Of a stretch of 64,000 bases of DNA, positions 1 to 13,187 are shown one piece after another (position 1 is the first letter of the stretch; every line of letters begins with the position of its first letter). The position numbers and the translations under genes are program-made. Source of the DNA: Calliopsis andreniformis (Eukaryota; Arthropoda; Insecta; Hymenoptera; Andrenidae); NCBI RefSeq assembly GCF_051401765.1, contig NC_135071.1, forward strand, positions 6,674,961-6,738,960, written 5' to 3'. The notes under the pieces were generated by a model. That model worked only from the letters and a program-made list of their open reading frames with translations. It was not told where the DNA came from and searched no databases.

Positions 1-2689
1 AGACTCAAAAGGGAACTTTAGCCCGATCTAACTGAATAGCAACCAACTCTGACGAACTTGACTATCAACGTGACGGTACTGTTCTGAACCTGTTAGTGCT
101 AAAATTTCTAGGTTTATATAGGCCTAAAAATGAGTGGAGGTTCGTTAGAAATTTCCATAGAAGGAAATTTCTCACGGTCGGTACAGCATCGTGGGTGCTA
201 CCCAGCTGCTCGGAGTCGCGCTTCCATTTAGATAACGAAAAACGAAAGTGCTGGCGCGTTTTCTCTTAATGGGCAGAGACTCGAATATTTGGGAGAGTAA
301 TCGGAAAATATTCTCTGTACGTAACAATATATAAAAAAGAGTTAATAATTTCAGGCACCCCAAAGTAAACTTTAGCTCTCACATATAGTATACATACAAC
401 TAACTTTTTAGTGAATTTCAGTGTGTTAAACATAAAATTGTTTAACTTTAGCAGTATTTCAATTTCTAATACATTTTTTAAACTAGAATTACAGAGAAAT
501 TACTGGTTACTAACTAGAAATAGCTTAAAAATATCTGCTGTAATGCATGTGCTATCTTTCTTGGTGATTGGCCAAGAACCAATCTTTGTATGACTTACAT
601 TTGCACTGGAAATCCGATTATTTATTTTTTCGTTATTTACGAACAGGTAAAAACACGACAAAATGAACTTGTGATATGTGACTAGCCAAATAACTCGATT
701 CACCATTGTCCGACTAATCGATAAAGAAACATTCTAAAGGCAGTATGTGATGTGCAAGATATGATAATATTGCTAATAAAAATTCTGAGTGCATCGTTGC
801 TGTGCAAAAATTTCACATAAACCCTGAAATGTTATGGTTGGGGATATTTGGAATCGTGGGTAATAATCTTAGTTAAATTCTGAATATTCGATTCAACCTT
901 GTACGATAGTCGTGTCATGTGAAAATTATGTTGATGACGCTGCGACTACTTCGATTTGCTCACTTCTCCTTTCTCCTTACTCATTCACTTCTAAGATAAG
1001 TTTATTCAAGGTGTGCTTTAGTACTTTAAAAGAGCAAGAACCCTTAAGGTCGATCTCTACCGCTCGAGACAATGTAAGACAATGTATGAATAACTGGAGT
1101 ATTGAGTAATTGTATACCACAGAAATTCAAGTTATTCAATATAAAGAAATTCAAATTGTAATATTTGGAACATTTGAGCTCTTACATTTTGAAACACGTT
1201 GATTTTCTGACTACAAAGTTTTTAAATATTGAGTCACTTACAGTATAAATTTTTAATATATCCAGTTTGAAAATTTTGAACGTTTAAAATTTTCAGCGTA
1301 TTATATAAATTCAAAATATAAATCTTTCATTTTTTGAAACGTTAAAATATTCAAATTTTTAATTTTGAGCTTTGAAATGTTTAAATATTCCAATATTCAA
1401 GTTTTAATTTGCAAACATTTAATTACTTTTTATGCATTTTCTTCAGTTGGTGATCAGTATTCGAATCACTATTATAAAAGTACACAAAAAATATTTCACA
1501 TCGATGTAGGTAATCTATTACTATTTTACTAGTATAAAAGATTTATGCTAAACTCTCTAAAGAAAAGTGTAACTCCATTTTTAGGTAAGTCTATCTAAAA
1601 GCTTTTTTGAGATTGTCAGACATTTGTAATAAAAAATTGCCCCAACAAACTAAGAAATGCGTTAGAGAAGATAAATGCAAAATTGTAAGAAGGCAAACTA
1701 AAAGCGTGACAAGTGTAGAGTTATGAATACGCTGTAGTATTACTGAGCTGATAAAGCCACGTCTTCCAATTGTAAATGAACTATATTTTTCCCCCTTGTC
1801 TTTAGTGTCATACAAAGAGCAGGAAAAATTTATCGCGCACTCTCTCAAAATAAAGTTGCAAACATAACTGTTCATAGAATTATTCCATATTTTTTTACTG
1901 TATGTACCTTAATCCTTGAAATATTTAGGTGCTAGAAGTATGTAGATGTAGTTAAAATAGTTTTTAGGGAATTGTATTTTTGTGAGAGAATAATAAAAAT
2001 TTCCAGACAAAAAAGCCAAAATTATTAACTGTAGAGGATTTCAAATTCTTTGCCACTACAGAATATATGCGTGACAGCAGCTGTTTAAATTCTACGAAGT
2101 GAATCTATGTAGCAAAATAAAGCGAGAATCTGGAGTGAAGAAATTGTAAGACACGTGCAAAACTGGCCCAACAGACGACTTCCGTTATTGCGCCGCTAGG
2201 CCTAATCTAGTAATAAATTTCACTTCTAGGCGAAGCATGAGTAGGACACAGCCCTAGTAGTATAAGTCCACGTATTAGACACATTTTATGTTTTCAGGCA
2301 AACCTTCAAAAATTAATTTGGAAATGAAGTCTTGAATGTAATTCCGTTATTCTACAATTTCGTCTCTTTTTATCTCCTTTTATCCAATCCTTTACAGAGT
2401 AAAGATGTACTGAAAATTATACCAACTATCCCACATTTTTAATACCAATAACAAAAACATTATAATACTTAAAATTAAATACATGGTTTGTTTTTAATTA
2501 TCTATTTATCTGTAATATTTAGTTATTTTCCAAATTTTCAAGTTAATTTTGAGATTACGTTTTGATATTTTCAGGCACTGGTAACAAAGGATTCGATAAA
2601 GCGAGAAAGGTGATGGTTTGTCCAGAAAATAATTGGGAGTGATGCAGAGACGGCAAGGTTACAGGCACGAGGTTACAACATTACTATCG
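1..2689. other. AT-rich DNA with no recognised gene
   Basis: No open reading frame here resembles a known protein, and the short frames present are scattered and lack signal peptides or domain motifs. A degenerate AT tract made of TTTGAAA/TTTCAAA-type words lies at about 1140-1430 and is listed separately. I see no tRNA, rRNA or clear transposon terminus in the rest. Confidence 0.6.
1140..1430. repeat. Degenerate TTTGAAA/ATTCAAA AT tract
   Basis: The tract repeats short words such as TTTGAAA, ATTCAAAT and TTTTGAA without a fixed period. The same vocabulary recurs at about 3920-4250, 5080-5200, 21440-21800, 24590-25010, 25610-25870, 29850-30150, 31500-31710, 54880-55100, 55850-56110 and 56990-57310, so it is a dispersed low-complexity family and not a local accident. 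Confidence 0.7.
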
Positions 2690-3733
2690 GGTTATTCCAT
2701 GCATAATCGGACACTTTTCGGAGTGACATTTCGGATCTTGTTCAAATTTGGATATGTTCTAGTCTTTAGCAATGTTTAAACGTGTGTCGAAGGGTTTTCC
2801 AAAATTTGTTAAAAGATGAATTTTGCAGCTACTTAAAATAGAGTGCTAATTTTTTATCAAAAGTTCTTAGCTTCTGAACTAATTACAGCATGAGGATTAG
2901 CTTGTGCACACTTATAGTAAAGACATTGAAGTACGAATAAAAGTTATTTCATTTAAAAAAAGAAAAAAAATGTCAACTATTTGTCTTGCAATTATTTTAA
3001 ACAATTGCGATTTTTTTGTAGTGGGAAAATATTTAAAAATCTGTAAATAAACGAAAATATAGCCCCATTTTTCCTCTTTACGGACTGCTTTTCAAAAGTA
3101 CGGACACTTTAAAATTGGTTCTATGAAAATTCGTTGCATATAAGGCTACGTCGAATTTCATGGGTGCAGTATGACGACGCTGCCTCCTCGGGATGGTCGA
3201 GTTTCTCTCGCGTCGCGTCGTACCAGTGACCAGGCAGCTGTGTCAGGTATACCACGCGTCACACCTGTGAATTTTGACGCAGCGTTAACTTCAACGAATT
3301 TTCATAGAACCAATTTTAAAGTGTCCGTTCTCTTGAAAAGATGTCCGTAAAGATGACAAATGGGACTAGATTCTAATTTTTTCCAGATCTTTAAATATTT
3401 TCCTACTACAAAAAAGTCGCAAGTATTTAATGCAATTGAAAAAAAAACAATTTTAAATCATTTTTTTTATATAAAATAATTTTTATTCGGTACTTCAATG
3501 TCTTTCATAAAAACATGCACGAGCAGATTCTCGGGTTGCTATTAGTTCAGAAGCTATGAATTTTTGAAAAAAAGTTGGCATTCTATTTTAAGCAACTGCA
3601 GAGTTTATAATTTAAAAAATTTTTAAAAACTCTTTGACACACGTTTAAACATCGCTAAAGTCTATAACATATCCAAATTTGAACAAGATCCGAGACGTTA
3701 CTCCGAAAAGGTTCGATTTTGCATGGAATGACC
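2690..3733. mobile_element. Foldback element, GGTCATTCC family, copy 1
   Basis: The left end reads GGTTATTCCATGC and the right end is its near-complement (GCATGGAATGACC). The two halves pair over several hundred bases, including the words CTTGTTCAAATTTGGATATG and TAGTCTTTAGCAATGTTTAAA and their inverted counterparts near 3640-3700. The centre (about 3150-3310) is GC-richer and contains the GACGCAGCGTTAACTTCAACG motif shared with the other copies. It has no coding capacity. No target-site duplication is obvious. Two further copies are at 36751-37496 and 42850-44195. Confidence 0.85.
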
Positions 3734-5498
3734 GTGTCCTGACAATGGAGTAGCGGTCAATGGGGCAATAGATCGCAGAAAATAAAGATGAAGTAACAGA
3801 CTAGAGCTAGTTCCTTATAGAGGGTCGCACAAAGGCTTTGCTGGTTACAACCGTAACTGTCACTTTCAGTCTGGAGTCTGAACTATGGCCGTTTCAGATA
3901 TTGTCTTACAAGTACTTGAAAAACTGGAACATTAAAGATTTGTACGTTTACCGATTTGAAAACTGAACAGTATGAAAATTTGAAAATTTATATGTACATT
4001 TCAAGACATGAAAATTTGAAACTTTGAAGATTTATAGATTAAAAAATTTTGAAATTTGAAAACATGAAAAGTAAACAATTTGACCGATTAAACAGTTTTA
4101 AATTTGAAAAGTTTACAATTTAAAAGTTTAAAAATGTGATAATTTGAAGATTTGAAGGTTCGATTCCTAAAGATGTGGCTTGTGAAGTCTCAACATTTGT
4201 TGACTTAATGATTTGAATGTTGACAATTAGAAAATTAAAAAATTAAAGGACCAGAAGTTGCCCATGATGAAACTGTGAAAATGTTGTACAAGATTGAAAG
4301 CTCTATTTCTCGAATAGAGTATACTTGGATAAAAATGTTGATACAGTTCAAGCTATCAGATTGTTCGAGAATAAATTGGTTAATAATGACGAGTGCTAAC
4401 CGGAACAATTTAAAAAATAATCTACCAAATCTCACATGATGTACTCATTTATTTACTGCTAGACACCGATTTATTAGAAAATATACTGCAATATCGATAC
4501 TTATAGGAGTTTTTGTAGAATTCCCAAATCGTATCGTGGCAATTCGAAAAGAAGCCTGAAAAGACATTAGTTAAGACCAAAATAAATGGTCTCCACGTTA
4601 GAAGATGGACGAGAGACGTTAACATGAGGGAGGTAGTACTCGTCGTGGTTTTATTCTGATGTTGGATTCACGTTCAATCGCGAGGTTGGAACGAGGGGGA
4701 TGAAGCGGGTGCTGTAGACTTAAAGCCGGCTCAGTCTACCGATTACTAAAACGAGAAACGGAAAAGATGTTTCTTTGCTAGTTGGAAACTATATTTGTGC
4801 GTATATGCGCATCGTATAACATGTTCCAGCAGTTACATGTACACAACAATTTCAAGGCTGAAAAATTAGTGTGCCAAACAGAAGCATCGCCATGAGGCAA
4901 TACGTACATAATTGAAATAAAAATTGTCGCGTTTTTAAAAGATGTTACTTTTTGTGCTCCCTTATTTTGCATATTTTATACCTGTACAGATGACACTATA
5001 AAATTAAATATGGTATGAAGTATAAACAGTATAATAACATAACTACTACAACATAATAACATAACCTACTACATTTTTGAACTTCCAAATATTCAAATTT
5101 TTTCATTTCCAAATGTTCAAATTATCAAGTGTTTAAGTTTTAAAATACTCAAATAATCAAGCATTTTTGAATTATCAGTTATTTTAATTTTCAAATTTAG
5201 TATTGTTACGAGGCAGTATTCCAAATAGAAATTCTCTAAAATGTTTTATAGTTGCTCGAACGATTTTGGATTCGTTTCCACTGGCAAATGTTGGTGAACC
5301 AGCATCTGATTAGCAAGCAAGGTCCTGCGTGGCAACACGTCGTTATCCTGATCGTTGCAAGAGAAGCTTTCTCTTTTTCCTTGTAACGTTCCGGAAAAAC
5401 CAACATGTGTTACTTTACGAAGACCCTTCGTGAGGAGGTTCTAGAGATCTCAGAAGAGTCCTGGTCGCTTATGCGAATGGTTTGCAAGCAACGTAATA
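3734..5498. other. Intervening AT-rich DNA with no recognised gene
   Basis: A TTTGAAA-type tract occupies about 3920-4250 and a shorter one about 5080-5200. Near 5214 the sequence TGTTACGAGG resembles the start of the solo LTR at 53667, but I could not find a matching end. No coding sequence is supported. Confidence 0.5.
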
Positions 5499-6660
5499 CA
5501 GTACTGTCCGGTTAAAGAACCGCACATCGGGACTGTCCGTGGCTCTTTTACGGGACTGGTATACTATTTTTTTTTGTCCTTCGTCCTCGGCACGGCACAG
5601 CGATGGATAGGAACAAGCCATAAATTTCGTTCGGCAGTGCCAGGATACGCATGCGAGAGGAAACACAGAATTAGGATACTCTAACAGGTTAGGTCGTATT
5701 CGACTTATACATGTTTTTTAATTGTTGAATCGCCAAATATGTTTCCTAAGACATTTGGCGATTCAACCTGTCAGAGTATCACTTACATCCTTGGATTTTA
5801 CTACACGTTTCTTTTGTTCAAAACTATAAGATCGCATACTTTAAGATCACTTCCCATGCTGTGATTTTGCAATCTTGGAATGTGATTTTCGAGTTAAAAC
5901 GTTAGAAATTGTTTTATCTTGGCAAGACCTTTTACTATTTTTTAAATTCGCGATCTATTTTCGAAAAATGTCTCAGATTTTTAAAGCTTTATAAAAGTAA
6001 ACCGTAACAGATACAACAAAATGCATGAAAACATTTTACTTTATCTTTGCCTTTCGATGCATCTGTAAAATTGAGGAATGCTCTGATTGTTAGTTTAGCA
6101 TATTGGTATGTTATTTCAAGGCATTACTATTGCAAAATTAAAGCAAACTGGGCACTATGTTGTAGTACATTTTACGCTTCAATATGGATTTCCTACTATT
6201 CTTTAAAATATCGGGGGCTATATTATTTGTACAGCTTGTATAAGGTACGTAAGGTATCTACGTTACGTACGTACGTAACTATATAAACATTGTACATATG
6301 TGTGTGTGTGTATATATGTATTATCCTTAATGTAAAAGTAATTATTATTTGTAACTACAGTTAATGGTTTAGAATGAACAAAAGGTATGTGGCAGCAACT
6401 TAAATCGGACTGTGATTTGTAAATATACTTCTCTGCGCGGGCTGCGTACATGCATATGTACTTAAAAGTCAAAGTAAGAAGAAATATCCTAATTGTGTCT
6501 CTTTCCTGGCATACGATACTTCGGAAGCACACAGATGAATTTGTTTCGTCGCTGTAAGGACCCTTTCAGTCACTCGACGAGAGGACCCCCGCTGAGTGGT
6601 GGGGATAGCCCCAAGTCTTTTCTGGAGCCTGAAACTCGGTCGTTTTACAGGGCAGTACTG
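5499..6660. mobile_element. Non-autonomous pogo/Tigger-like DNA transposon
   Basis: The left end starts CAGTACTGTCCGGTTAAAGA and the right end, read in reverse complement, starts CAGTACTGCCCTGTAAAACG. Each end is flanked by TA (5497-5498 and 6661-6662), the target duplication of the Tc1/mariner/pogo superfamily. CAGTA at the tip is typical of pogo-like elements. The 1.16-kb body holds no transposase. It contains a smaller hairpin structure at 5673-5785. The call rests on the termini and TA duplication; subfamily assignment is inference. Confidence 0.7.
5673..5785. repeat. Nested hairpin inside the pogo-like element
   Basis: Outer arms GATACTCTAACAGGTT and AACCTGTCAGAGTATC are near-complementary. 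An inner stem pairs GTTGAATCGCCAAATATG with CATTTGGCGATTCAAC. It may be a very small inverted-repeat element that landed in the larger one. Confidence 0.6.
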
Positions 6661-6921
6661 TAGTTCATCTTGTATAAATGTATGCAGTAATTATTTATAA
6701 GTGTTAAGTCGCAATAAATTCTATTTTTGTTATACACATAAGTGTATATTGATAACGTACTCCCATGCCTATCCTGAAGTTTATGTTACATTTGTAATTC
6801 CTCTCTTCTGTAAAGCTCGTTTTGTCTTAGAAAGAAATGCTGTTATGAACTTAATTTTATTAATCTCAAATATAATGTAAAATATGTGTCGCAGTTTGTA
6901 TAATATTGTATACATTTTATA

Positions 6922-7979
6922 CAGTAAAACTTGGATAATTGCCTGAATCTATCTACGTTGTAACTGCCTGGTAGTCATATCCACTACTGAGGAGGGACCC
7001 CTCTTGAGATGACCAGACACTTAACAGTGAAGAAGGGATCGAGCAAGGTAGTCCTATCCGAGGTCGTGTATTGGTGAGATAATATTAATGCAAGGAAAAC
7101 ATTTTTATATTTTTTCTTTCTTTAAACGAAAGCTTTATTAGCGTATTTGTGAGATTTTTCTGATTAGAATGAGACCAAACACGATACAATTTGGATAATA
7201 TTTACTTATTAGTATTAATAATTATGTACCATTAATTACAAATGTGGGTTGTATGGCACATTGAAAATAACATTATATTAGAACATTTTTTTCGAACAAT
7301 TATTTGTTTAAGTAATTGTACAAAATTTTACAAATGAGCATGTGACGAACACACTTCAAATTCGGATTAACTGACTGCATAGGTAAAAGTTCTTACCCTT
7401 AAAAATGAGGAAATTGTATCAAGCAGTTACAATTGTCGAGAATCTATGAATAGGCAGTCTCAGCTCGTGCATCGGAGAGACTACACTAATATAAAGATGT
7501 AACTGCCGTAATTTTGGTTGTTTTACAATAAAACTTTGACGGGTGTATTTCTGAGGGGTTTTTAATTAAAATAAGACCAAACACAATATAATTTTGATTA
7601 TGTTTACTTATTTAGTAGGTGAGAAGAAAAGTTATTATAACTCATTCAATATGCAAATATGATTCAAATTATCTCGTGTTTGATTTTGTTTTCAATATAA
7701 GAACCTGATAAATGTGATTGTAAAAGTTTTATGAAAAAATTATCACAATTAAAGAAGTTTTATCATTGCATTAGCATTATGTTAATGATGTTTCCTTTAC
7801 GTCATCTTCACTAACTACCCTCTTTTTCTTTCATTCACTGTCCTTTTCCACGTTCAAAGCACTTCAAAAGGAAACTCAGGTTCTCGACTCGAGTTCAATC
7901 AGAGGAAAGAATCTTTACCTCCTCTCGATAACTGCCTACTATCGATCCCAAATTTCAGGCAGTTATCCAACTTTTACTG
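6922..7979. mobile_element. Second pogo/Tigger-like non-autonomous element
   Basis: The left end is CAGTAAAACTTGGATAATTG and the right end in reverse complement is CAGTAAAAGTTGGATAACTG. TA flanks both ends (6920-6921, 7980-7981). Inside, an approximately 85-bp segment is present twice in direct orientation (about 7140-7220 and 7540-7620; both contain AAGACCAAACACAAT-like sequence followed by TTTACTTATT). No transposase is encoded. The termini resemble pogo/Tigger ends; an active source element would be needed for mobility. Confidence 0.75.
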
Positions 7980-7981
7980 TA

Positions 7982-9049
7982 TTTTATTTTATTATATTTC
8001 ATGGCCATACGTAATATAGGTGTAAAATATATAATAAAGAGGTAGGTTTTGCCATAGAGCGTTTGACCATGAACTGACCTATTTTACTTGCGCCAGATAA
8101 GCCTGGCCTTAACCCTTTTATGCTTATAAACACGGCTTCAGATAACTTTCTTAGGCAAAGATAAAATCATCTACGTGACGTCACACACAATCAAGATAAA
8201 TAAGCTACGCTAATATGACATATCTGCAATTTCCAAATAGTGTCACATCGATGTTGCGAACGTATTAAATTGTTTTACTGTTCGACATTAATAAGACTGT
8301 GAAAATGTTTTGTTAAATCAATTGCGAAGTTTTATTTGTATGATTACATTGTCTTTTTTGCATAAATAAAATAAGTACACTCTTGGTTTGTCATTGCTTG
8401 TTATGCGCTTTATATTTTGTACTGATCATTCTTTAAATCGTTAGATACTTCGTGATTTCAAATTCACTCAGTATACGCGCACATGCTTGCATTCTTGGCG
8501 AACACCATTACACACCTATATTGCCACATTCAAAACTATAACAATAAACTAAAATAGGAACTTTCATAATGTAACTAAAAACATAAATCTTAACAGGGTT
8601 TAACCTTCAGAAAACATATTGAATTGATTAAATATGACATATGCATGTTTTGGGAATTATAATTTTGCAAAATGTATTTAACATTTAATTGAAATGCTGA
8701 TAATGTTCAATCTTTAATTATTTTTTTACAGTTTATTTTAGTTTAAAGAACTAATAAGAACTATACATAGATGTCTGGAGATAAACTATCTATTTATAAT
8801 TATTGATTACAAAATGCAATAGATTCCCACCATTGTTAATGATTATTTCAAAACTACATTCACACAAGCTGCTCGTAGTTTCACGTGGAGATTGCAAGGT
8901 TCAGTAGCATCCAGTAACATCTAAACGTTTGATGCTGTGTTAGCCATTTTGAATGTTTATCTTTTGTCCCTTAGACCATATACATATATTTATAGACGCG
9001 GTCTGTATATAAAACGTGCATAGAAATTTCAGGAATTACACCCCCATTA
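7982..9049. other. Gap with no recognised gene or repeat boundary
   Basis: AT-rich DNA; no coding sequence, RNA gene or transposon terminus could be supported by eye. Confidence 0.5.
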
Positions 9050-11015
9050 CAGTCTGTAAAAGTATGAACTTTGAAAAAAAGAAATACTAGCCTACTCCTC
9101 TCTACTAGCACCCTCCCGTAAAAACATATCGATATCTTCTAAAATACTGCTTTTTTCGTATATTTCATTGCACAGAAAAATTGCATCTTTGCTGCCCTTA
9201 ATTGCACCCTCCTTACTTCTTTTTAATTCACAATAATATAGTCAAAAACAGCAATTAAGTGATTTCCTAAAACAGTAAGTGTCACTGTGCAGGCATAACA
9301 AAGGAATGGGCGGGAAATTTAAATGGCTTAAAGTTTTCATACATAATTGAAACAGAAAATTAAGTGAATCGATTACAATTTTATAAATCTAATAGTGTAA
9401 ATTGAAAATCTGGAATTAGCACCTCTCAAAAATATACTCTTTTCTATTTAAACTTCTATTACTATTCCAGAAGATAGTAATATGAAGTAAAGAGTATAGC
9501 TGATATATTAGAAAACACACTTATAAATCACAAAATATCTCATACTGTAAAACGATCTTAACGTTAAATAAGTGCCATTAGACTGTTTGAAATCACACCT
9601 CTCTTAATTTTACAAAAGTCGCAAGAATTTAGATGAGGATGTAAGTATGTTAGGTAACCATGGCGAGGTTGAATGAGCTTGTGCAGTTCACATTATTCCT
9701 ACAGTGAATATTTTCGTTTAAAATGTCTAAATCAATATTTTGATGATACCGCCCTCCGAATATGTGCCTTTTTTCAATTGCACTTAAATCATATTTTTTG
9801 AGTAAATATATATTAGTCTTACTTGAATTTTTAGTTTTCTTTTTATTGGCATTTTTTGCGTTATTTCTTTATGACGACTTCAATTATTGATTTGGAAGTC
9901 TGGCTGCAAAGGTCCCTTTGGGCTAATTGCTAATTGCATGACTCCTCCCACATTGGTTGAGTTTCTTGTAAGTGTTTTGTTGAAATATTAAACTAGTAAT
10001 CGTAGTTGTATTTTAATTCTTTATTTTTACAAGCCATTAAGTGTGTGGAATTTGTGACATTTATGGTCGAAATGCGATTCTTTCTGAATTCTAAGGTAAA
10101 TCTTTAGTGAATCAGTTCCAAATGTTTTAACGGTAATACTTGGAAATGAAAAAGAAGGAGAAAGCGGCCATCTCGACTTTCTTGAAGACTCTTTTTAAGG
10201 GCGATTTGGACACTGTCAGTCAACAAGACTAAAATTAAAAATTGTTTACTGAAAAAACATAGAATGAAAAATATATCCCATTTCTTGAACACTGCATTGT
10301 CGGTTCTTTATATGGGATAAATAAATAAATATCTATTTACATAGCACCGAATATTGTAGTTGCATTTCTGAAATATCTTAAGTTTGCAGTGGGTAATATC
10401 GCAGTATCACTACAAGCTGGTTGTAATATTCCAAAGCAAGATTGTATGGAGCGTATTTTAAAAACGTTCCAGCAATACCTACTGTAAAACAATCATTTCT
10501 GTCATGTTTTGTGACAAATATACCTAACTAATTATTTCAACCTTCCGTCAGGTGGATGTTGCACACGATATACATAATCTCGTCCCCACTCAAATTTTTT
10601 TCAGCTATTTCGGGAAAACCGTGAAGATGAAATTGAAAACAGGCACATATTCGGGGGATGCTATTAACAAAATATTGATTTAGACATTCTAAACGAAAAT
10701 ATTCACTGCAGGAATAATGTGAACTGCACAAGCTCACCTAACCTCTCCGTGGTTACCTAATATACTGACTCTCTTATGTAAATTTTTGCGACTTGTCTAG
10801 AATTAGAAGGGGTGCAATTTCGAACAGTCTAATGGCATTTATTGTACGTTGAGATCGTTTTACGTAATTTAGTTTTTCGTAATTTATCAGTGTGTTTTCT
10901 AACACCCTTTGCTTCACATTACTATCGTTTGGCATATCTATAGAGGTGTAGATAGGAAAGAGTACATTTTATGGAGGTGCAAAATCCAGACTTTTGATTT
11001 AGTCTATTAAATGTT
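9050..11015. mobile_element. Second dispersed foldback family, copy 1
   Basis: Sequence at about 9395-9775 is repeated in inverted orientation at about 10630-11015 (for example AAAACGATCTTAACG against CGTTGAGATCGTTTT, and GTGAACTGCACAAGCTCA against its complement near 9675-9700), leaving a loop of roughly 850 bp. The flank 9050-9390 and the left arm recur at 35071-36640, and the loop portion recurs at about 37505-37620. No protein is encoded. Confidence 0.75.
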
Positions 11016-11309
11016 AAGGTGCGGGTTTCTTAAATAATCACTATCTTGAAGTTTTAACAAGGATAACTATATTTCCAAAACGTACGTTAACACGTGGTTG
11101 CGCATGACGATGGAGAGTAAGCGTTCATGTTTGAATATGCAGAGGAACCAACTTAACAGAAAGATACTACAATATTTATTTTATTGCCAACCTAATACTC
11201 TCCTACAATGAAATAAATAAGCGACTCAGACAAAGTTAAAATACCATATTTTCTTTTAAACCATCTACTCAGTAAATAACATAAAATTTCGTAACTGTTC
11301 GTAAGACTA

Positions 11310-12043
11310 AGGGGGTATTGGATTATTACAGCTTAAAAAAATCGATATTTTTTTTCTTACTGATTCTGAAAGTCTCGTTCTTTACAAACATTTTAAGACA
11401 ATTTTCATGAAGGAACTCAAATAATTGTAAAAGTTATCGCTTCGAACGTTTACAATTCATAGGTTAGAGATAAAGGTATTCCAAACTTTGAACAGGTTTT
11501 TCTCGAAACAACATTTTTAGACACGGTGTACATGATAACTTTTGAACCAGTGAATATTTTAACTTGAAATTTTAATTGGACGTGTAGAATTCCTCCCTCC
11601 ACAGTGTGAAACTCCCATATCAACATAGCGTGATTCTAAAATTTATTAAAAATTATTGAAAGTATTCTTTTCCTGCAAAGATGTGAGAAAAAAGTTCATT
11701 AGTGTACAATTTCCACACTAAAACTGTGGCAGATTTAAATCCGCCAGCAATGTTCCACACTGTAGATTTTGGTGTATAAAGTATTCACTCTAAAGCATTT
11801 TGTTTTCAAATGATTGGGTCGCCTGAATCAACGTAGGTCCCAGCGGCGCGCCGTATGGGACCATTTTCAGCACTTAATAACTTCAACAATTTTGAACATT
11901 CCGATGATTTTTTTGTTGTAATTACTCGCGAACGTGCCCACAATAGATCGTGAAAGGGATAAGTATAATGATTATTTCGTGCCGAAGAAGTATGGCGCCA
12001 AAACAACAAACGATTTTACGTATCAAATAGTCCAATACCCCCT
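11310..12043. mobile_element. TA-flanked inverted-repeat element (AGGGGGTATTGGA ends)
   Basis: The left end reads AGGGGGTATTGGATTATT and the right end is AATAGTCCAATACCCCCT. Both are flanked by TA (11308-11309 and 12044-12045), which suggests a Tc1/mariner-type miniature element. The interior has no coding capacity. It directly abuts the truncated copia copy that begins at about 12050. Confidence 0.7.
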
Positions 12044-12049
12044 TAAATA

Positions 12050-12440
12050 AAAAAAAAAGTTGAACATCGCTATTTTCTTCAATCTCTTCTCTTACTTCAG
12101 TATTTTCTTTAGCCTCTTCTTCTGCTACAGTATTTTCTTCACTGTCTTCTAATACTTTCCATAGGTTCTTTCTTATATTACCTTCTGACTTATTCTTTGA
12201 ATCCGAAATATTATAGTTATCTGCATTTGTTTTTTGTTTGAAAATAACGTCTCTGGAAACTTCAACTTTCCTTTCTTTTTCGAAATATATTCTATATCTT
12301 TTGGTATTTTCTTCATAACCGACGAATATTCCCCTCTTACTTTTCGGATCCCATTTTCTTCTTAACTGCTTGGGCGTTAATACGAACGCTTCCACATCAA
12401 AAGTCTGAAAGTGCCTAACATCTGGACTTTTGTTATACAT
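12050..12440 (-). pseudogene. Copia integrase C-terminal region (copy 1)
   Basis: The frame contains KWDPKSKRGIFVGYEEN and YRIYF followed by KVEVSRDVIF, the conserved block after the copia integrase core that precedes reverse transcriptase. An acidic stretch rich in EEN repeats follows (about 12050-12160), as is usual for this linker. The frame is offset from the core at 12377-12952, indicating a frameshift around 12400-12430. The open frame then runs on into the neighbouring inverted-repeat element, an artefact of the junction. Confidence 0.85.
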
Positions 12441-12952
12441 AAGTCGAGCGGTGTTTTACCTCTCACAGAGCTGTTTCCACTCCGATTCAAAACGTAGACA
12501 GCTGTTGATACTACCTCGGCCCATAGTTCTTTTCCAAGACTCTTTGATTGCAGCATACTTCTAGCCGCCTCTACTATCGTTCTATTTTCTCGTTCAATGC
12601 GACTGTTTTGCTGTGGTGTGTACCGGCATCTTTTCTGATGAATTATACCTGTATCTTTTAGATATTCTCTTATTTCCATATTTACAGTCTCCAGTCCATT
12701 ATCTGTTCGTAAAATCCTAACCTTATTTCCTGTTTGATTTTCAGTTAATTTTAGACATTTTATAATATTCTGTGTGGCCCCTGACTTTTGCATTAGGAAA
12801 TAAATCATTTGTAGATGACTAAAATCATCTTTAATAAAAAGGAAGTAACGTACTCCTCCTAGAGAGAATTTTTCCATTGGCACACAGATATCTGCATGCA
12901 TTATCTCACCGGCTTTATCTGCAACATTTGTACTTAAGTAAAATGGAAGCAT
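12377..12952 (-). pseudogene. Copia integrase catalytic core (copy 1)
   Basis: This frame carries the retroviral-type integrase core. The three catalytic acidic residues can be seen: D in MHADICVP (about residue 21), D in RILRTDNGLE, and E in TPQQNSRIERENRT. In life the enzyme would join retrotransposon cDNA to chromosomal DNA. The sequence upstream (12953-13187) reads on in the same domain but includes stop codons, for example after a QKTQSLK block and in the zinc-binding region. The core is thus a fossil: the DDE residues survive but the polyprotein is broken. Neighbouring domains are in copia order. Confidence 0.9.
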
Positions 12953-13187
12953 ATGCTGCTTACTTAGTGCGTATCCATCGCAGAAGGAAAGTTTATCGTC
13001 TTCAAATTTTATGTGTAATTGGTTTAAGACATTCCTGACTTGGGCAACATTTTAATGCACCAATCTTTCATGTCATGTCTTTAAACTTTGGGTTTTCTGG
13101 CTAGCTTCGCCCAAAAATGCCTGGTTCTTCTCTTCATTATCCTTATCTATTTCTATTTCTAATTTATATAGTTTATCATTCCTTACT

